Part shown: one piece after another, positions 1 through 10,593 of the stretch
How positions within the stretch are numbered: the first letter of the stretch is position 1
Layout of the letters: every line of letters begins with the position of its first letter
NCBI GenBank assembly: GCA_030674155.1
Contig: CM060335.1
Span: 26,507,655-26,525,154, forward strand
Source: Stramonita haemastoma
Taxonomy: Eukaryota > Mollusca > Gastropoda > Neogastropoda > Muricidae
Length of the DNA stretch: 17,500 bases
Direction of reading: 5' to 3'
Program-made: the position numbers and the translations under genes
The notes under the pieces: model-generated
The model's input: the letters and a program-made list of their open reading frames with translations, nothing else
Databases searched by the model: none
Told to the model about the DNA's origin: nothing

Positions 1-199
1 ATTTTGTGATGCTGTTTTTAGTTTTTTGTTTTTTTGTTTTTACTTAGGAGCGTTGAAAAAACACTTCTGGACTATTTTTCAGTGCCATTGGGTTTTGCCG
101 CAACTCATCCCCCCACCCGCATCCGAAGGTTTTATATCGAAACCAATAGTACCCCCAAGGGGAAAAGTCCCTTCAGAGGGCTTAGTGGAGACTGTATGT

Positions 200-266
200 A
201 GCCAATGACCTGCATTACTGTCAGATCAGGAGGTCACTGCCCTAACGGCTAGGCTACTCGGTGAAG
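200..266 (-). mobile_element. Possible SINE head remnant
   Basis: The minus strand reads GAGTAGCCTAGCCGTTAGGGCAGTGACC, which is A-box-like. The B-box position has only CAGGTCATTGGC. The downstream text (about 195-100) contains CCTTCGGATG, a string also present in the SINE body at 17382, so a decayed related element is possible. Confidence 0.3.
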
Positions 267-421
267 TGTGCAGACTGGATGAGGATCAACACATCGTCAC
301 CGAGAACATCAAAACATCAGCTTACCCCAACATGAATAAATGAGGTTTTGTCAGTGAGCTGTCAAAAGCTTCCTATGTTCCATATACTGGTTGAATTTGA
401 TTGCATCAAATACTACGAATC

Positions 422-548
<127 letters not shown>

Positions 549-919
549 ATTTTATTGTGTCAAGCTTTTTAAGCCCATTCACAAGGGGACAGCGGGGAGG
601 GGACTGGGCACAAAACACACATTTTCAGAAACAAAAAAAATGTATTGTTTCTACAACCCAGATGGTCGGCATGGCATGGATTCCACGACATGGTGAAGTG
701 GTTTACATTCAAATTACGACGAATTGTTGTGTAACACTGTCGCTTATTGCAATTTGGGAAAAAGGGGGGATGGAGGGCACAACAAATATACACATCGTAT
801 TTTATAAACAAGTCTGTAACAAGGCGTCCATGTCCTTACGTTCTATCTAGCCCTTGGCTCTGCACTTTCAAGCACGTGAAAAAGCTAACTCAATATCGGT
901 AACCGTCCTGTTTTGCCCT
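549..919. other. Non-coding spacer between inverted microsatellites
   Basis: No gene, RNA or mobile-element signature recognised. Short open frames here have no repeat-free support. Confidence 0.5.
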
Positions 920-969
920 CTCCCTCTCTCTCTGTCTCTGCTCTGTCTGTCTGTCTGTCTGTCTCTGTC

Positions 970-1041
<72 letters not shown>

Positions 1042-1072
1042 CCTGAGAGAGAGAGAGACACAGACACACACA
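920..1072 (+). repeat. Compound microsatellite (CT)/(GTCT)n with GA/CA end
   Basis: CT and GTCT units run to about 1040, then CTCTCTCTCTCCCTGAGAGAGAGAGAGA forms a perfect short palindrome (about 1030-1058), ending in CACAGACACACACACA. It is the inverse of the array at 424-548. Confidence 0.95.
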
Positions 1073-1467
1073 CAATTTTTTTTTAAATAACTATTTGTTG
1101 TTATTGTTGGTGGTGTTTCTTTCTTTTTTCTTTTTTTGGGGGGGCTACTTACGACTTTTTTTCTCAGATAAAATTACCTCACATTTTTTCGTTGGAATTA
1201 CTGTTTTTGTTAGGAACTGTTAGAACTGCATTTTCCTTTTTGTTCATTGTAGTTTAGTAGGTAAGTAACGTTAAGGTTGTTTTTTTATCAATCCACATGT
1301 AGGCCCTATTGATCCCCTGAAATTCCATCTTCCATACATTACCAACTACACCCTCTTCCCCTGACATTCACACACCCTTCCCCCTCTGTCTTTCTCTGTC
1401 TTTGTCTCTCTCTCCCTCATTTCCGTCTAATATCACAATTTGTTAAAAGACGTTAAAAGAAATTGAA
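1073..1467. other. Non-coding, pyrimidine-rich
   Basis: T-rich runs and a CT-rich stretch near 1380-1420. Nothing else seen. Confidence 0.5.
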
Positions 1468-1510
1468 CACAGATAGACAGACACAGACAGACACACAGAC
1501 AGACACACGG
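1468..1510 (+). repeat. Short ACAG/ACAC microsatellite
   Basis: Imperfect GACA/CACA units, about 40 bp. Confidence 0.8.
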
Positions 1511-1610
1511 ATGGAAACATAAATGACAACTGTAGCAGACAGGAAAAATGCAAACGGTGTTACTACTGTCTACCATCAAAGAGACAACGATAATCATGAT
1601 AAAGATGACA

Positions 1611-1631
1611 TTGCTGCTGCTGCTGCTACTG

Positions 1632-1717
<86 letters not shown>

Positions 1718-1726
1718 ATGATGATT
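1611..1726 (+). repeat. CTG trinucleotide tract with ATG extension
   Basis: After a short interrupted GCT lead, about 25 uninterrupted CTG units (1633-1708) run into six GAT units. Frames give poly-Leu, poly-Ser or poly-Ala, with no sign of a gene around them. Confidence 0.95.
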
Positions 1727-2184
1727 GTGTTGATGAATATGACGATTATCGCGTGATGATAATGAAGAAGAAGATGAAGATTGGTAGTGGCAGTGATAGC
1801 GATGACCACGACGATATCACCGACAATAAAGATGACTTTTGTTGCAACAAAAAACAAGACTAGCTTTTCCTCATTTGGAATTAATTTTTCTTCATATCTT
1901 TCTCATCCTATAACCTTATTTTTTCATGTACATATTATTTTCCTCATCTTTTACCCATCAAGTTTTCAACTTGACCCAATTTCTCTTTTTTTGTGTGTTC
2001 TCTCTTAAAAATATAGCTCTCCTCGTCAATTTTGGAGGGGTGGGGGGTGCTACACCTTCTTGAGGTCTGTGGTGTGAAATAAGTTAATTAATCTGTGTCA
2101 TCTAATTTCATTGCTGTATATTTTGTGGTTGTCACGTGTCATTGGTCCGAAGGTGTTGAAATGTCTGTCTCTGAAAATTTCATC
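1727..2184. other. Non-coding, AT-rich
   Basis: Imperfect GAT/GAAGAT units up to about 1830, then T-rich sequence and a short G-rich run near 2034-2047. No feature recognised. Confidence 0.5.
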
Positions 2185-2310
2185 AGGTTTTGTTGTTGTT
2201 GCTGTTGTTGCTGTTGTTGCTGCTGTTGCTGGGTTTTTCAGTTGTTTATGTTGGTGTTTGTTTAGTTGTTACTGTTTTTGTTGCTGTTGTTGTTTTTTGT
2301 TGTTTTTTCG
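2185..2310 (+). repeat. Degenerate GTT/GCT repeat region
   Basis: Imperfect GTT, GTTGCT and TTTTTGTTG motifs. Low complexity; no gene seen. Confidence 0.8.
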
Positions 2311-2489
2311 TGCTGCTGGGTACATTGTTATCATTATGTTTAGTTTGGAAATAATTGTGTTACTTTGTTTACTGAAGAGGATGAAAGTGCTACGAATAAA
2401 TAGAAGGATTGAGAAAGTAAACAATTTAGTGAGAGATTGAAACTGAATGTGTGTATGTTGTGTTTGTAGCGCGCACTCGTGGGTATACG

Positions 2490-2513
2490 CATAGGTGTGT
2501 GTTTTTGTGTGTG

Positions 2514-2579
<66 letters not shown>

Positions 2580-2629
2580 ATGGTGGGTGGGTGTGGGTGT
2601 GTACATACTTGCGTGCTTTGCGCGCGCGC

Positions 2630-2693
<64 letters not shown>

Positions 2694-2769
2694 GTGTGTT
2701 TATGTGTTAGTGTGTGTATGTGTGTGCGTGCGTGCGTGTGTGTGTATGTGTGTGTGCACGTGTGTGTTT
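2490..2769 (+). repeat. Alternating GT/CG dinucleotide block
   Basis: (GT)n about 2518-2576, a (CG)12 run at 2621-2644 and (GT)n to about 2690, then mixed GTGC/GTAT to 2767. It is almost entirely alternating purine-pyrimidine, the classic Z-DNA-forming composition. Confidence 0.95.
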
Positions 2770-2875
2770 GAGAGAGGGAGAGAGAGAGGGGGGAAGAGAG
2801 GGAAGGGGAGAGAGGGGGAAAGGAGGGAGGGGGAGAGAGAGAGGGAGAAGAGAGAAAGAGGAGAGAGAGAGGGGG

Positions 2876-2917
<42 letters not shown>

Positions 2918-2926
2918 AGAGAGAGA
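2770..2926 (+). repeat. Uninterrupted 157-nt homopurine tract
   Basis: Only A and G occur from 2770 to 2926: irregular GAGGGA units, then a clean (GA)n. The irregular part is not a simple microsatellite. Homopurine tracts this long can form triplex (H-DNA). Confidence 0.95.
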
Positions 2927-2956
2927 CAGAGAGACAGAGAGGACAGAGACAGAGAC

Positions 2957-2999
<43 letters not shown>

Positions 3000-3018
3000 G
3001 GGACAGAGACCGAGACCG

Positions 3019-3053
<35 letters not shown>

Positions 3054-3065
3054 GGTATAGAGAGA
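2927..3065 (+). repeat. GACA microsatellite
   Basis: CAGAGA/CAGA units with two GACA runs (about 2960-2998 and 3020-3050) continue from the purine tract. Confidence 0.9.
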
Positions 3066-3683
3066 GATGAATCTGCGACTTTTGTTATACTAAGATAGCA
3101 TCATTAATTAACAGTAAAGAAAACAAACCCAACCAGCCAACCAAATAAACAAACAACAGACACAACGCACTGGAACAAAACGCTCTTTCTTGTCTAGGAC
3201 CATCACACACCATTGTTCAAAATTGATCAATCATTCTACCATGCACTTGAGCGCCTTTACGAATCTGCTGTCCAAGAACACATCAGCTTTATTATCATGA
3301 GTTTTTCCTTGACATACCAAATTAATCACAAGAGGTTTTGCGTGTGAAATTCAGGCTGCTCTTCCTGTGGAGTAGCGCATCCAAATTCTTTACAAAGTTG
3401 TTTTCTGTCCATATATGGATTTCTGTCCCTATCAGCGTGGTTTTAGTTGAAAGGTTTTAAACCAAGAACAACCTCCTTCTTGGCCGTTTTTTTTTTCTAA
3501 TGCAAAACAAGTGTGCGCTGTAAAATTTGATGGAGTCAAGACCTTGGTTTATTGTCTCATCCGAAAGATAGTGCACACAACACTGCTCATAGTAAAGTGG
3601 ATGAATGAAATTGTTTGTATTCAAACTTTTGGACTGCACTTCTAATAACTGAATCTTTTATATTTGGGAGAGAGAGAGAGAGA
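3066..3683. other. Non-coding
   Basis: AACAAAC/CCAACC low complexity at about 3120-3165. The rest is unique sequence without coding signal. Confidence 0.5.
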
Positions 3684-3795
3684 TGGGCGCCGCCCTCAAC
3701 ATGCTGGCCCCTAGAGAAGCTTAGGTCTCTGACGCCTTGCTTCCCTAGGACCACACAGGTTATGGGACACCTTTACTTTTACCTTTTATAGCTGC
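3684..3795 (-). mobile_element. SINE body fragment
   Basis: GGGCGCCGCCCTCAACATG, GGCCCCTAGAGAAGCTTAGG and GGTTATGGGACACCTTTACT match the plus-strand sequence at 6885-6985 nearly base for base. Neither the B-box head nor the 3' end with AGCTGTAAAT is present, so this is a fragment of the same family. Confidence 0.6.
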
Positions 3796-4040
3796 AAACT
3801 GCAACGGATAGCTTGGTCTTCATTATGTGCTCAATTTTAACCCACTTTTACTGCATTGTTTTGTACTGCATTCCATTGCATTAACGTGTCGGATATTGCT
3901 TTTAGTTACAGCAGAGTTCTCTGCCAGAAAACTGGGCTGCTTTCTATCCTGGAAGCGTACATAGCCACAAGAGCAGCGCCACCTACTTTTGATCATTTTC
4001 TTGTTTGTAAATATTTGTCTGTTTTTGAAATGGTATGCAG

Positions 4041-4846
4041 ATGAGCGCAGAGAAAGCCCAGCTGATGATAAACAGTGCTAATGGCATCATCATTAGTAAT
4101 TATATTCATAAATGGCAAGAAAATCAGACCGTCCATACCTAGAAGTATCTGAGAGCTATAGTATCGGATGAAAGACCAAAACCTGAAATTCTCTCCAGGA
4201 TAGCCCAACCACTGCTGCAATGACCAAACTTAAAGTCCTCTGGAACTACAAGAATATCATCATCAGCTTCAAGATCAGACTGATGTGTTCCCTGATCACG
4301 TCCACAATTTGTGTGCGCATGTGAAACTGTGAGTCATTAGAGTAGACATTGAAAGAAGGATACAGGCAATGGAGATGAGTATGCTTTCGCAAACTCTTTG
4401 GTTCTCATAAAGGGATCACATCACTAGTGAGAAAGTGGAAACGTGAATCAAAAACGCCATTGGACCATATGAAGAGCTCCTGACTTTAGTGAAAAAACGC
4501 AAACTAAAGTGGTAGGGGCATGTCACACGAACATCTGGACTGGCCAACACTGTCCTATAGGGAAAGTACAAGGAGGGAGAGGAAGAGGCAGACAGAGAAA
4601 ACGATGGGAAGACAATATCAGAGAGTGGACTGGCCTTTAGTGGAACGATTTGCTACAGAATGCAGAGGATTGCGGGGAAGGAGGAAGCTGGCTGCAAGAT
4701 CTTCATTGGCTGCAAGGTCTTCTTCATCAATCAAACAAGCATAATGCTTTTCCCCTTCGTCTGTCCTATCTTGGTCTAATATTATCACTAGAAGGGAAAA
4801 AAAGGTCAATCAAAGAACGGAAGCACTCGATCACGCTCGGGAGCAC
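4041..4846 (+). mobile_element. Decayed LINE: C-terminal reverse-transcriptase ORF remnant plus 3' UTR
   Basis: Conceptual reading across frames recovers segments in the order expected for the C-terminal part of a widespread invertebrate non-LTR retrotransposon ORF2. They are AIVSDE-KPEILSRIAQ (near 4160-4205), ERRIQAMEM (near 4350-4378), AIGPYEELLTLVKKRKLKW (near 4456-4512), GHVTRTSGLANTVL, GRGRQRKRWEDNIREWTG (near 4575-4635) and RRKLAARSS. Stops in several places (for example KYL preceded by TAG, KW followed by TAG) and frameshifts show that it is dead. The ORF would end at TAA 4742-4744. About 100 bp of 3' UTR follow (ATGCTTTTCCCCTTC to CACTCGATCACGCTCG), and then a GCAC/CA tail. Upstream of 4041 I see no further RT sequence, so the copy is 5'-truncated. 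Confidence 0.75.
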
Positions 4847-4924
4847 GCACGCACGCACACACACACACGCGCACACACACACACACACATACGCACACAC
4901 ACACGCACACACACACACACACAT

Positions 4925-4980
<56 letters not shown>

Positions 4981-5000
4981 GCACGCACGCACGCACACAC
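4846..5000 (+). repeat. GCAC/CA array, tail of LINE copy
   Basis: GCAC units at both ends and CA between, with ATACGC interruptions. It directly follows the LINE 3' UTR, as in the second copy at 7737. Confidence 0.9.
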
Positions 5001-5126
5001 GATCCAAGGGACTGCGAGATAGGTGAAGGTGAAGTGGATTTGTTTCCCGAAGAAAGTGCTTTTCATACTTATATATTTGGCCAATACCTACTCTCTCTGT
5101 ATTCTTTTGAAAAGTGGAACTGCTTT

Positions 5127-5406
5127 CTTCTTTCATAACGTCATCTCTCTGTAACATGTTCTGCCTTTCTTCTTTCATACGTCATCTCTCTGTCACTGTT
5201 CTGCCTGTCTTCTTTCATAACGTCATCTCTCTGTCACATGTTCTGCCTGTCTTCTTTCATAACGTCATCTCTCTGTCACATGTTCTGCCTGTCTTCTTTC
5301 ATAACGTCATCTCTCTGTCACATGTTCTGCCTGTCTTCTTTCATAACGTCATCTCTCTGTCACATGTTCTGCCTGTCTTCTTTCATAACGTCATCTCTCT
5401 GTAACT
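5127..5406 (+). repeat. 42-bp minisatellite, about 6.7 copies
   Basis: Units start at 5127, 5169, 5209, 5251, 5293, 5335 and 5377. Each reads CTTCTTTCATAACGTCATCT followed by CTCTGTCACATGTTCTGCCTGT. The second unit is 40 bp and the last is partial. The inner copies are identical, so the array expanded recently. The in-frame periodic peptide (42 is divisible by 3) is incidental: there is no conserved start or context. Confidence 0.9.
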
Positions 5407-6624
5407 GTTCTTTGAAGTACAAAGTCTGCAAAATATGATACTGCATCATGTTTTTTTTTTGAGGTGTCTGAGATGATCTTTATGTAGTGTGGTAGTCTGC
5501 AGGTTTTCACACAGCTTGTAGAAGCGAGAGGTCTGGCTTGATGCAACGTGTCAACTCTTAGTTGTAGATGTTTGGTTTCCTTTTTTGTTTGCATGTCAAT
5601 TCTGAAAAAAATATTTAGAAACGTTTCTGTTCATCATTAGTTCTTTTGATAACCAGTTTGCCTTGTTTTTCTATTGTCAGTGGGGCTTTTAAGGCAAATG
5701 CATTTTCCTAGGCCTATGATTTTTTATGACAAAAAAGACAAGCCAGCCAGACAGGAAAATGTCGGAATGTTAAAGCCCAAATTTCCATTTTCACTTCAGC
5801 TACTTTTCTTTGCATCCATCAGTAGAAATGACACTGTGCTGGCATAATTGTAGCTGGTGGAGAACATCATCACCAAGGTCTTTGATTTAAGAAAAAAAAC
5901 AAATCAAGACGCGTCTCAGGGCCCATCCTAATACAAAATCAATCAAACAATTGTTTGCTCTAATCTTCGTGTCAAAGCTAGCACTCAGAATGACTACATG
6001 ACTGGTAGGGGGAAAATCCACTCTGTTTGTTTTATTTTAGTAAAGTGTGTGCGGGAGAAATGCGTTGGACCCAAAAAGACTTTTAACAATGTCCGTAGTG
6101 TCAGCACTTTTGCGATCTTAAGATCACTGACTGCAGGTTACACAATACTTAGTGGCACCGCAGTGTGGGTTTCTTGGTGACAAGCCTTTTAACGTGCAAT
6201 AGTCTTCCAGGCACGATCATGCAGTAGCCTTTATACAGGATACCAAGAAAGAGTTTATGCCACTCTAATAAGGGTATAAAGGTGTGGATTACCTTTCATT
6301 TTGTACAATTTCAAAGTCATTTCAATAAAAACTAGAATGTTCTCTTTTAAAACGTAAAAATGGATTTTCAGCTTATGAACTAAGGCAAACGTAAATGGCT
6401 GATTTACATATGTAAGCCGCCGCGCCTCAAACAGCCTAACAAACAGAAGATTCGGGAGTAATGTTCCATAATTTCATTACAAGCAAAAACAGTCCTGCAG
6501 CTTTTTTTAACTGGTTGGAATTCCCCATAGTTCCTCAAGGAGTTCCAAATTCACAGCAATGAACATTCTGGGCAATTTGTGGCTAACAGCTTGAGCGTGG
6601 TGGAGCCCACTACACCCCTAGTCT
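5407..6624. other. Non-coding, AT-rich, unique
   Basis: About 1.2 kb with no convincing coding frame or repeat. The Staf-like site at its end could make part of it upstream promoter sequence. Confidence 0.5.
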
Positions 6625-6649
6625 CACAATGCATGCTGGGTATTCTAGT
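6625..6649 (-). promoter_or_regulatory. Staf/ZNF143-type promoter element
   Basis: Read on the minus strand, the site carries ACTAGAAT followed by ACCCAGCATGCATTGTG. It fits the long Staf binding consensus (YWCCCRNMATSCMYYRCR) at 17 of 18 positions by my count. It also has most of the 5' extension ACTACAAT seen at the extended ZNF143 sites of animal promoters. A motif this long is not expected by chance in 17.5 kb. The site lies about 50 bp before a consensus splice donor, which supports a promoter/first-exon reading. Confidence 0.5.
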
Positions 6650-6702
6650 ACTATCCAAGCACCAGCCATAGCTGGTCTGGTCTGCTTTTCCACGAAAGAA
6701 AG

Positions 6703-6708
6703 GTAAGT
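6703..6708 (+). other. Consensus splice donor, possible end of a non-coding first exon
   Basis: AAAG|GTAAGT is a near-perfect donor. With the Staf-like site 55-80 bp upstream it could end a short untranslated first exon (about 6650-6702) of a plus-strand gene. No later coding exon of such a gene was recognised in the window, so the gene would extend past 17500 or the signal is fortuitous. Confidence 0.35.
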
Positions 6709-6789
6709 TTTAAAGTTTTGCATAAAACCCATACCTGCATTTGTAAAAGACACCTCGGCTATTCACATCCGAATAACTTGCAGACGAAT

Positions 6790-7072
6790 ACCCCCCCCCC
6801 CCCCCCCAATTTCAACCAGCTGTAAATATGTACCTGCCCTCTTTAGGGTTAGGGAAGGTAAAGCAGCGAAGGAGAGGAGAAGGGCGCCGCCCTCAACATG
6901 CTGGCCCCTGGAGAAGCTGAGGTCTCTGAAGCCTTGCTCCCCTACAACCTAACAGGTTATGGGACACCTTTTCCTTTTACGTTTTCAACAGACAATTCTA
7001 CAGGGACTCGAACTGGCACTGTCAGGTATTTTTCAAATCTCTGTTTGACGGTCTTACCACTAAGCTTCACTC
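6790..7072 (-). mobile_element. tRNA-headed SINE, fairly complete
   Basis: On the minus strand a degenerate tRNA-like head lies at about 7072-6998, with an A-box-like stretch (CTTAGTGGTAAGAC) and a B box AGTTCGAGTCC. It is followed by a body with GGTGTCCCATAACC, AGAGACCTCAGCTTCTCC, CCCTAAAGAGGGCAGGTAC and TTTACAGCTGG, and ends in a G run (C17 on the plus strand, 6791-6807). The body recurs at 3684 and 15880, which confirms a dispersed family. Confidence 0.65.
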
Positions 7073-7361
7073 TGCTTTGTAGCTGTTGATTCTTTTCTTC
7101 TTCTTTAAAAATTTTTTTTTTTACAAAATTACAAGCGGAAACGTTTGACAGCCTTTCTAAAATCCCCCCCAAAAAAGAAAAAAGCGAAAAAAGCGATGAT
7201 TCCAAGACTGCTGCTTTCAAACGCAAAAGTCTCGGAAACCGTCCCTTAAAATCCTGAATTATTCAAAAGGATGAAGTTTCGTAAGGCAGGGCTAAGAAGT
7301 GGCTGAAACCTGGAATTTTTCACCTTTCCTTTTCTCCGTCCCTCCCCCTGCCCCACTCAAA
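7073..7361. other. Non-coding spacer between SINE and CA array
   Basis: A/T runs and a C/A-rich stretch near 7163-7190. Nothing recognised. Confidence 0.5.
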
Positions 7362-7407
7362 CACACACACAGACACACAGAGAAATACGCACACACACAT
7401 ACAGACA

Positions 7408-7446
<39 letters not shown>

Positions 7447-7583
7447 CACAAACACACACATACCACACATACAAACACACAGACACAGACACAGACACAG
7501 GCACACACAGACACACACAGACACACAGACACACACAGACACACAGACACAGACACACAGACACAGACACAGACAGACAGACA

Positions 7584-7632
<49 letters not shown>
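7362..7632 (+). repeat. CA/CAGA microsatellite
   Basis: Mixed CA, ACAG and GACA units with a clean CA run at about 7585-7632. It ends where the truncated LINE 3' UTR starts. Confidence 0.95.
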
Positions 7633-7633
<1 letters not shown>

Positions 7634-7634
<1 letters not shown>

Positions 7635-7740
7635 GCATAATGCTTTTCCCCTTCATCTGTCCTATCTTGGTCTCATACCACTAGAAGGGAAACAAAGTTC
7701 AATCAAAGAACGGACGCACTCGATCACGCTCGCGCGCACG
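7634..7740 (+). mobile_element. Second copy of the LINE 3' end (3' UTR only)
   Basis: GCATAATGCTTTTCCCCTTC through CACTCGATCACGCTCG matches 4738-4846 closely with a few substitutions and a short deletion. It too runs into GCAC then CA repeats. It begins at about the stop codon of the ORF, as expected for a strongly 5'-truncated insertion. It is flanked upstream by another CA array. Confidence 0.65.
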
Positions 7741-7797
<57 letters not shown>

Positions 7798-7856
7798 ACA
7801 CACATACACACACACATACACACACACACACACAAACACACACACAAAATACACAC
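7737..7856 (+). repeat. GCAC/CA array, tail of second LINE copy
   Basis: GCACGCACGCAC then CA units with ATACAC interruptions follow the LINE 3' UTR fragment. Confidence 0.9.
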
Positions 7857-8254
7857 ACTAAAGAGTTATATAACCAATGTCTCTTTATTGATACAATAGC
7901 GCAAGTTCATTCCTGTTCGCCAAATCCATAGAGACCCATACCAGTCAACACCATAGGAACAGAACACTGTTCCATAACAACGAATATTTTTATATTGAGA
8001 ATCCACCACATGCTCATTCTAAAGACAGCACACTCCGTTGATATAGTAAATCAATTTGTTGCATTTTTGGATTCTTTATTCTTTTCTTTTGTTTTGGTAA
8101 AAAAAAATTCATTCTATGTGGTATAGATTCATTTGGGGACCAAAAAAAAAATCCGACAGTAAGGGAGGAATCTGTTAAAGAGCTCTTCAGGGGGAATACT
8201 TAGCACTCTTCGGGGATTGAAGATAAAACAAGATATTTAATATCGTGCCATTTG
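7857..8254. other. Non-coding, AT-rich
   Basis: No coding or repeat signal beyond A runs near 8100 and 8140. Confidence 0.5.
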
Positions 8255-8400
8255 TGCTGTTTTTTTTGTACGGTGTTGTGTTGTGCTGTGGTTTATTTTA
8301 GTTTTGTTGTATGTGTTATGTTGTTTTGAATTGCGTTCTATAGTGTTGTATCATGTTTTACTGTGCCGAGGTGTGTTCGGTTATTTTGTTGTTATTGTGT
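8255..8400 (+). repeat. Degenerate TGTTG-type repeat
   Basis: Imperfect TGTTG/TGTTT/TGTAT units; a related one (TGTTA, CATTA) lies at 8815-8905. Both look like decayed pentanucleotide arrays. Confidence 0.55.
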
Positions 8401-8724
8401 CGTAACACCACTGAAATCACGACATATTTTTCTGTGTGAAAATGAACCTGAACTCATTACAGAAAATGCTTCACCACAGCACAGCTCCACCTTTTTGAAA
8501 AAAAAATTATGTCAGTGAGTGATTTTTGTTTTGTGTATGAAAGTGACATTTTTTTTTTTAGATCACAGAATGTTACCAAAGACAGCTCGTTTTGTTGCTG
8601 TGAATTCTTTAACGTGTCTAAGTGTACATTACACAGGAACCACCATCCATCGTTTCATCGAAAGAGTACTACCATCCAGACCACAACTCAATGTGTAGTA
8701 GAGAGGGAACAAACCTTGGTTGAG

Positions 8725-8790
8725 ACAAGAATGAAACCTGCCACTTCTCGCTGTCCACACAGGTGCCTTACCGCCAAACTACCGGTCCAC
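8725..8790 (-). mobile_element. Degenerate tRNA-like SINE head
   Basis: On the minus strand TAGTTTGGCGGTAAGGCACC resembles an A box region and GCAGGTTTCATTCTTG, about 45 bp on, could be a decayed B box. No recognisable body follows. Weak. Confidence 0.3.
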
Positions 8791-8814
8791 CATCTGCTTA
8801 CTTTAGGCTTCTTG

Positions 8815-8905
8815 TTTCGTTGCATTAGCTTGTGTTATGTCGCATTATCTTATGTTACGTTACATTACATTGTGTCACATTGTGTTATGTTGTACTGCGT
8901 TGGTG
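8815..8905 (+). repeat. Degenerate pentanucleotide repeat
   Basis: Imperfect TGTTA, CGTTA, CATTA and TGTCA units. The open frame 8509-9030 that spans it reads VTLHYIVSHCV-type repeats and is incidental. Confidence 0.6.
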
Positions 8906-9087
8906 GAACTGCGTGTTCAGTTTCTATGGATTTGAGATATTCTACTACCCAGTGGGTTTTTTTTTCTGAATTTATCTATATGATTTTTTTTAATATGACT
9001 ATTCAGATTATGATATGGTTTTCACAATGAGGATGCTCATAATTCTTTCCCTATTAGGACCTGTGATAGTACATACAGGATACTGAA

Positions 9088-9484
<397 letters not shown>

Positions 9485-10593
9485 TTCGACACTTTTATGC
9501 ATCGTAATCGTTTGCTTGTTTGATGGGCAAACTCTGATGAATTGAAATGCTAGATAACATCTTTCTAAGAAATTGGAATTAAAGAAAATCAATGCGCTTG
9601 TCATTTGCATGCGGAATGTTTTGCCTTCATGTTGAACGCAAGTTGGAAATGATGGCGATTTAATCTCCAACAACAGAAAATACGTAAAGGGAATGGACTT
9701 TCTTTTTGCAGTGTTTTTTTTTTTTATAGTAATCTGATATACATCTTTTGTTTAGAATGAAACTCAAGAATCCTTTAGCACTTTGCCATTATAATTCATG
9801 CCCGATTCTGTTTTCTTATTTCCGTTCCTTTAGCTTAGCACTCCCAGGTTAACCAATAATGGGAGTTTTGCATATGCTACCGTTTTTTTTCACCATTTAG
9901 ATATCTGCTTTCCGACCGGAGATGACAGTGAATTTAAGTATCAGTCTCCTTTCTGCCCCCTCCCCCTTTAAAAAAAGAAAAAAACAAATTACTATTAGAA
10001 TATGCAAGACCCTGGTTATGTTGCAACAGAATAAAATCAGCTTGTAGAAAATTGACAACAACTTACATCTTTACCGTAATTGTTCATGTCAATATCATTC
10101 ACCTTGCAATCACAAGTAAAAAAAAAAAGTAAAAAAACGCAGGGAATAAGAAGAATAAGAATCTTTTTTGTTGGATCATCTGAACTTGTTTATTGTCACT
10201 AGTCCCGAATCCCTACGTGTTTGAAACTGGAAGCTATTTATTTAGACGTGTATTGCTGCATGACAGGGATCGACAATAATCTTGACCAATACTTATCCTA
10301 CAAACTTCTTGCCACAGTCAATGTTCTGGAATGTTTGCTTTCACATGATTCACACTGGTGGAACGAAGTGAGGTATTGCCTTGTTGATTGTTTTACTTGA
10401 GATGACAACTGTAATTGATCCTGATAAGGTAATCTAATATTCTGCATGTTTCACCTAGGAACTAAGCCATGGGTTAGCATGGATGCTGACATGACAAAAA
10501 TCAGCTCAAAGACGTGTCATGGTAGATTGCTGGTGGGTGAAATCCACCTTGAGATATCACACACAGACTCCATCTCCCCGTCAACTATTCAGT
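9485..10593. other. 3' flank and probable 3' UTR of the peptide gene
   Basis: AT-rich, without coding frames on either strand. The part from 10593 down to about 10190 (minus strand) is the likely 3' UTR. Below that I see nothing. Confidence 0.5.
10189..10242 (-). other. Candidate poly(A) signals for the peptide gene
   Basis: Two AATAAA hexamers are present on the minus strand, at 10237-10242 and 10189-10194, some 350-400 bp downstream of the stop codon at 10594. Such hexamers are common in AT-rich DNA, so this is a plausible 3' UTR end only. Confidence 0.35.

Noticed and set aside
2451..3070. Overlapping long open frames rich in VCVCVC, RERERE or TDRQ residues (also at 348-618, 854-1090, 4650-5178, 7292-7856, 9008-9507, 14600-15153 and 17053-17259)
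   Set aside because: They are translations of dinucleotide and tetranucleotide microsatellites on both strands, without start context or any non-repeat domain.
5114..5438. Periodic protein frames with [14 protein letters not shown] repeats
   Set aside because: They arise because the 42-bp minisatellite unit is a multiple of three; there is no start context or flanking coding sequence.
8509..9030. Plus-strand open frame of 173 codons
   Set aside because: It spans a decayed SINE head and a degenerate pentanucleotide repeat, and shows no domain or coding bias.
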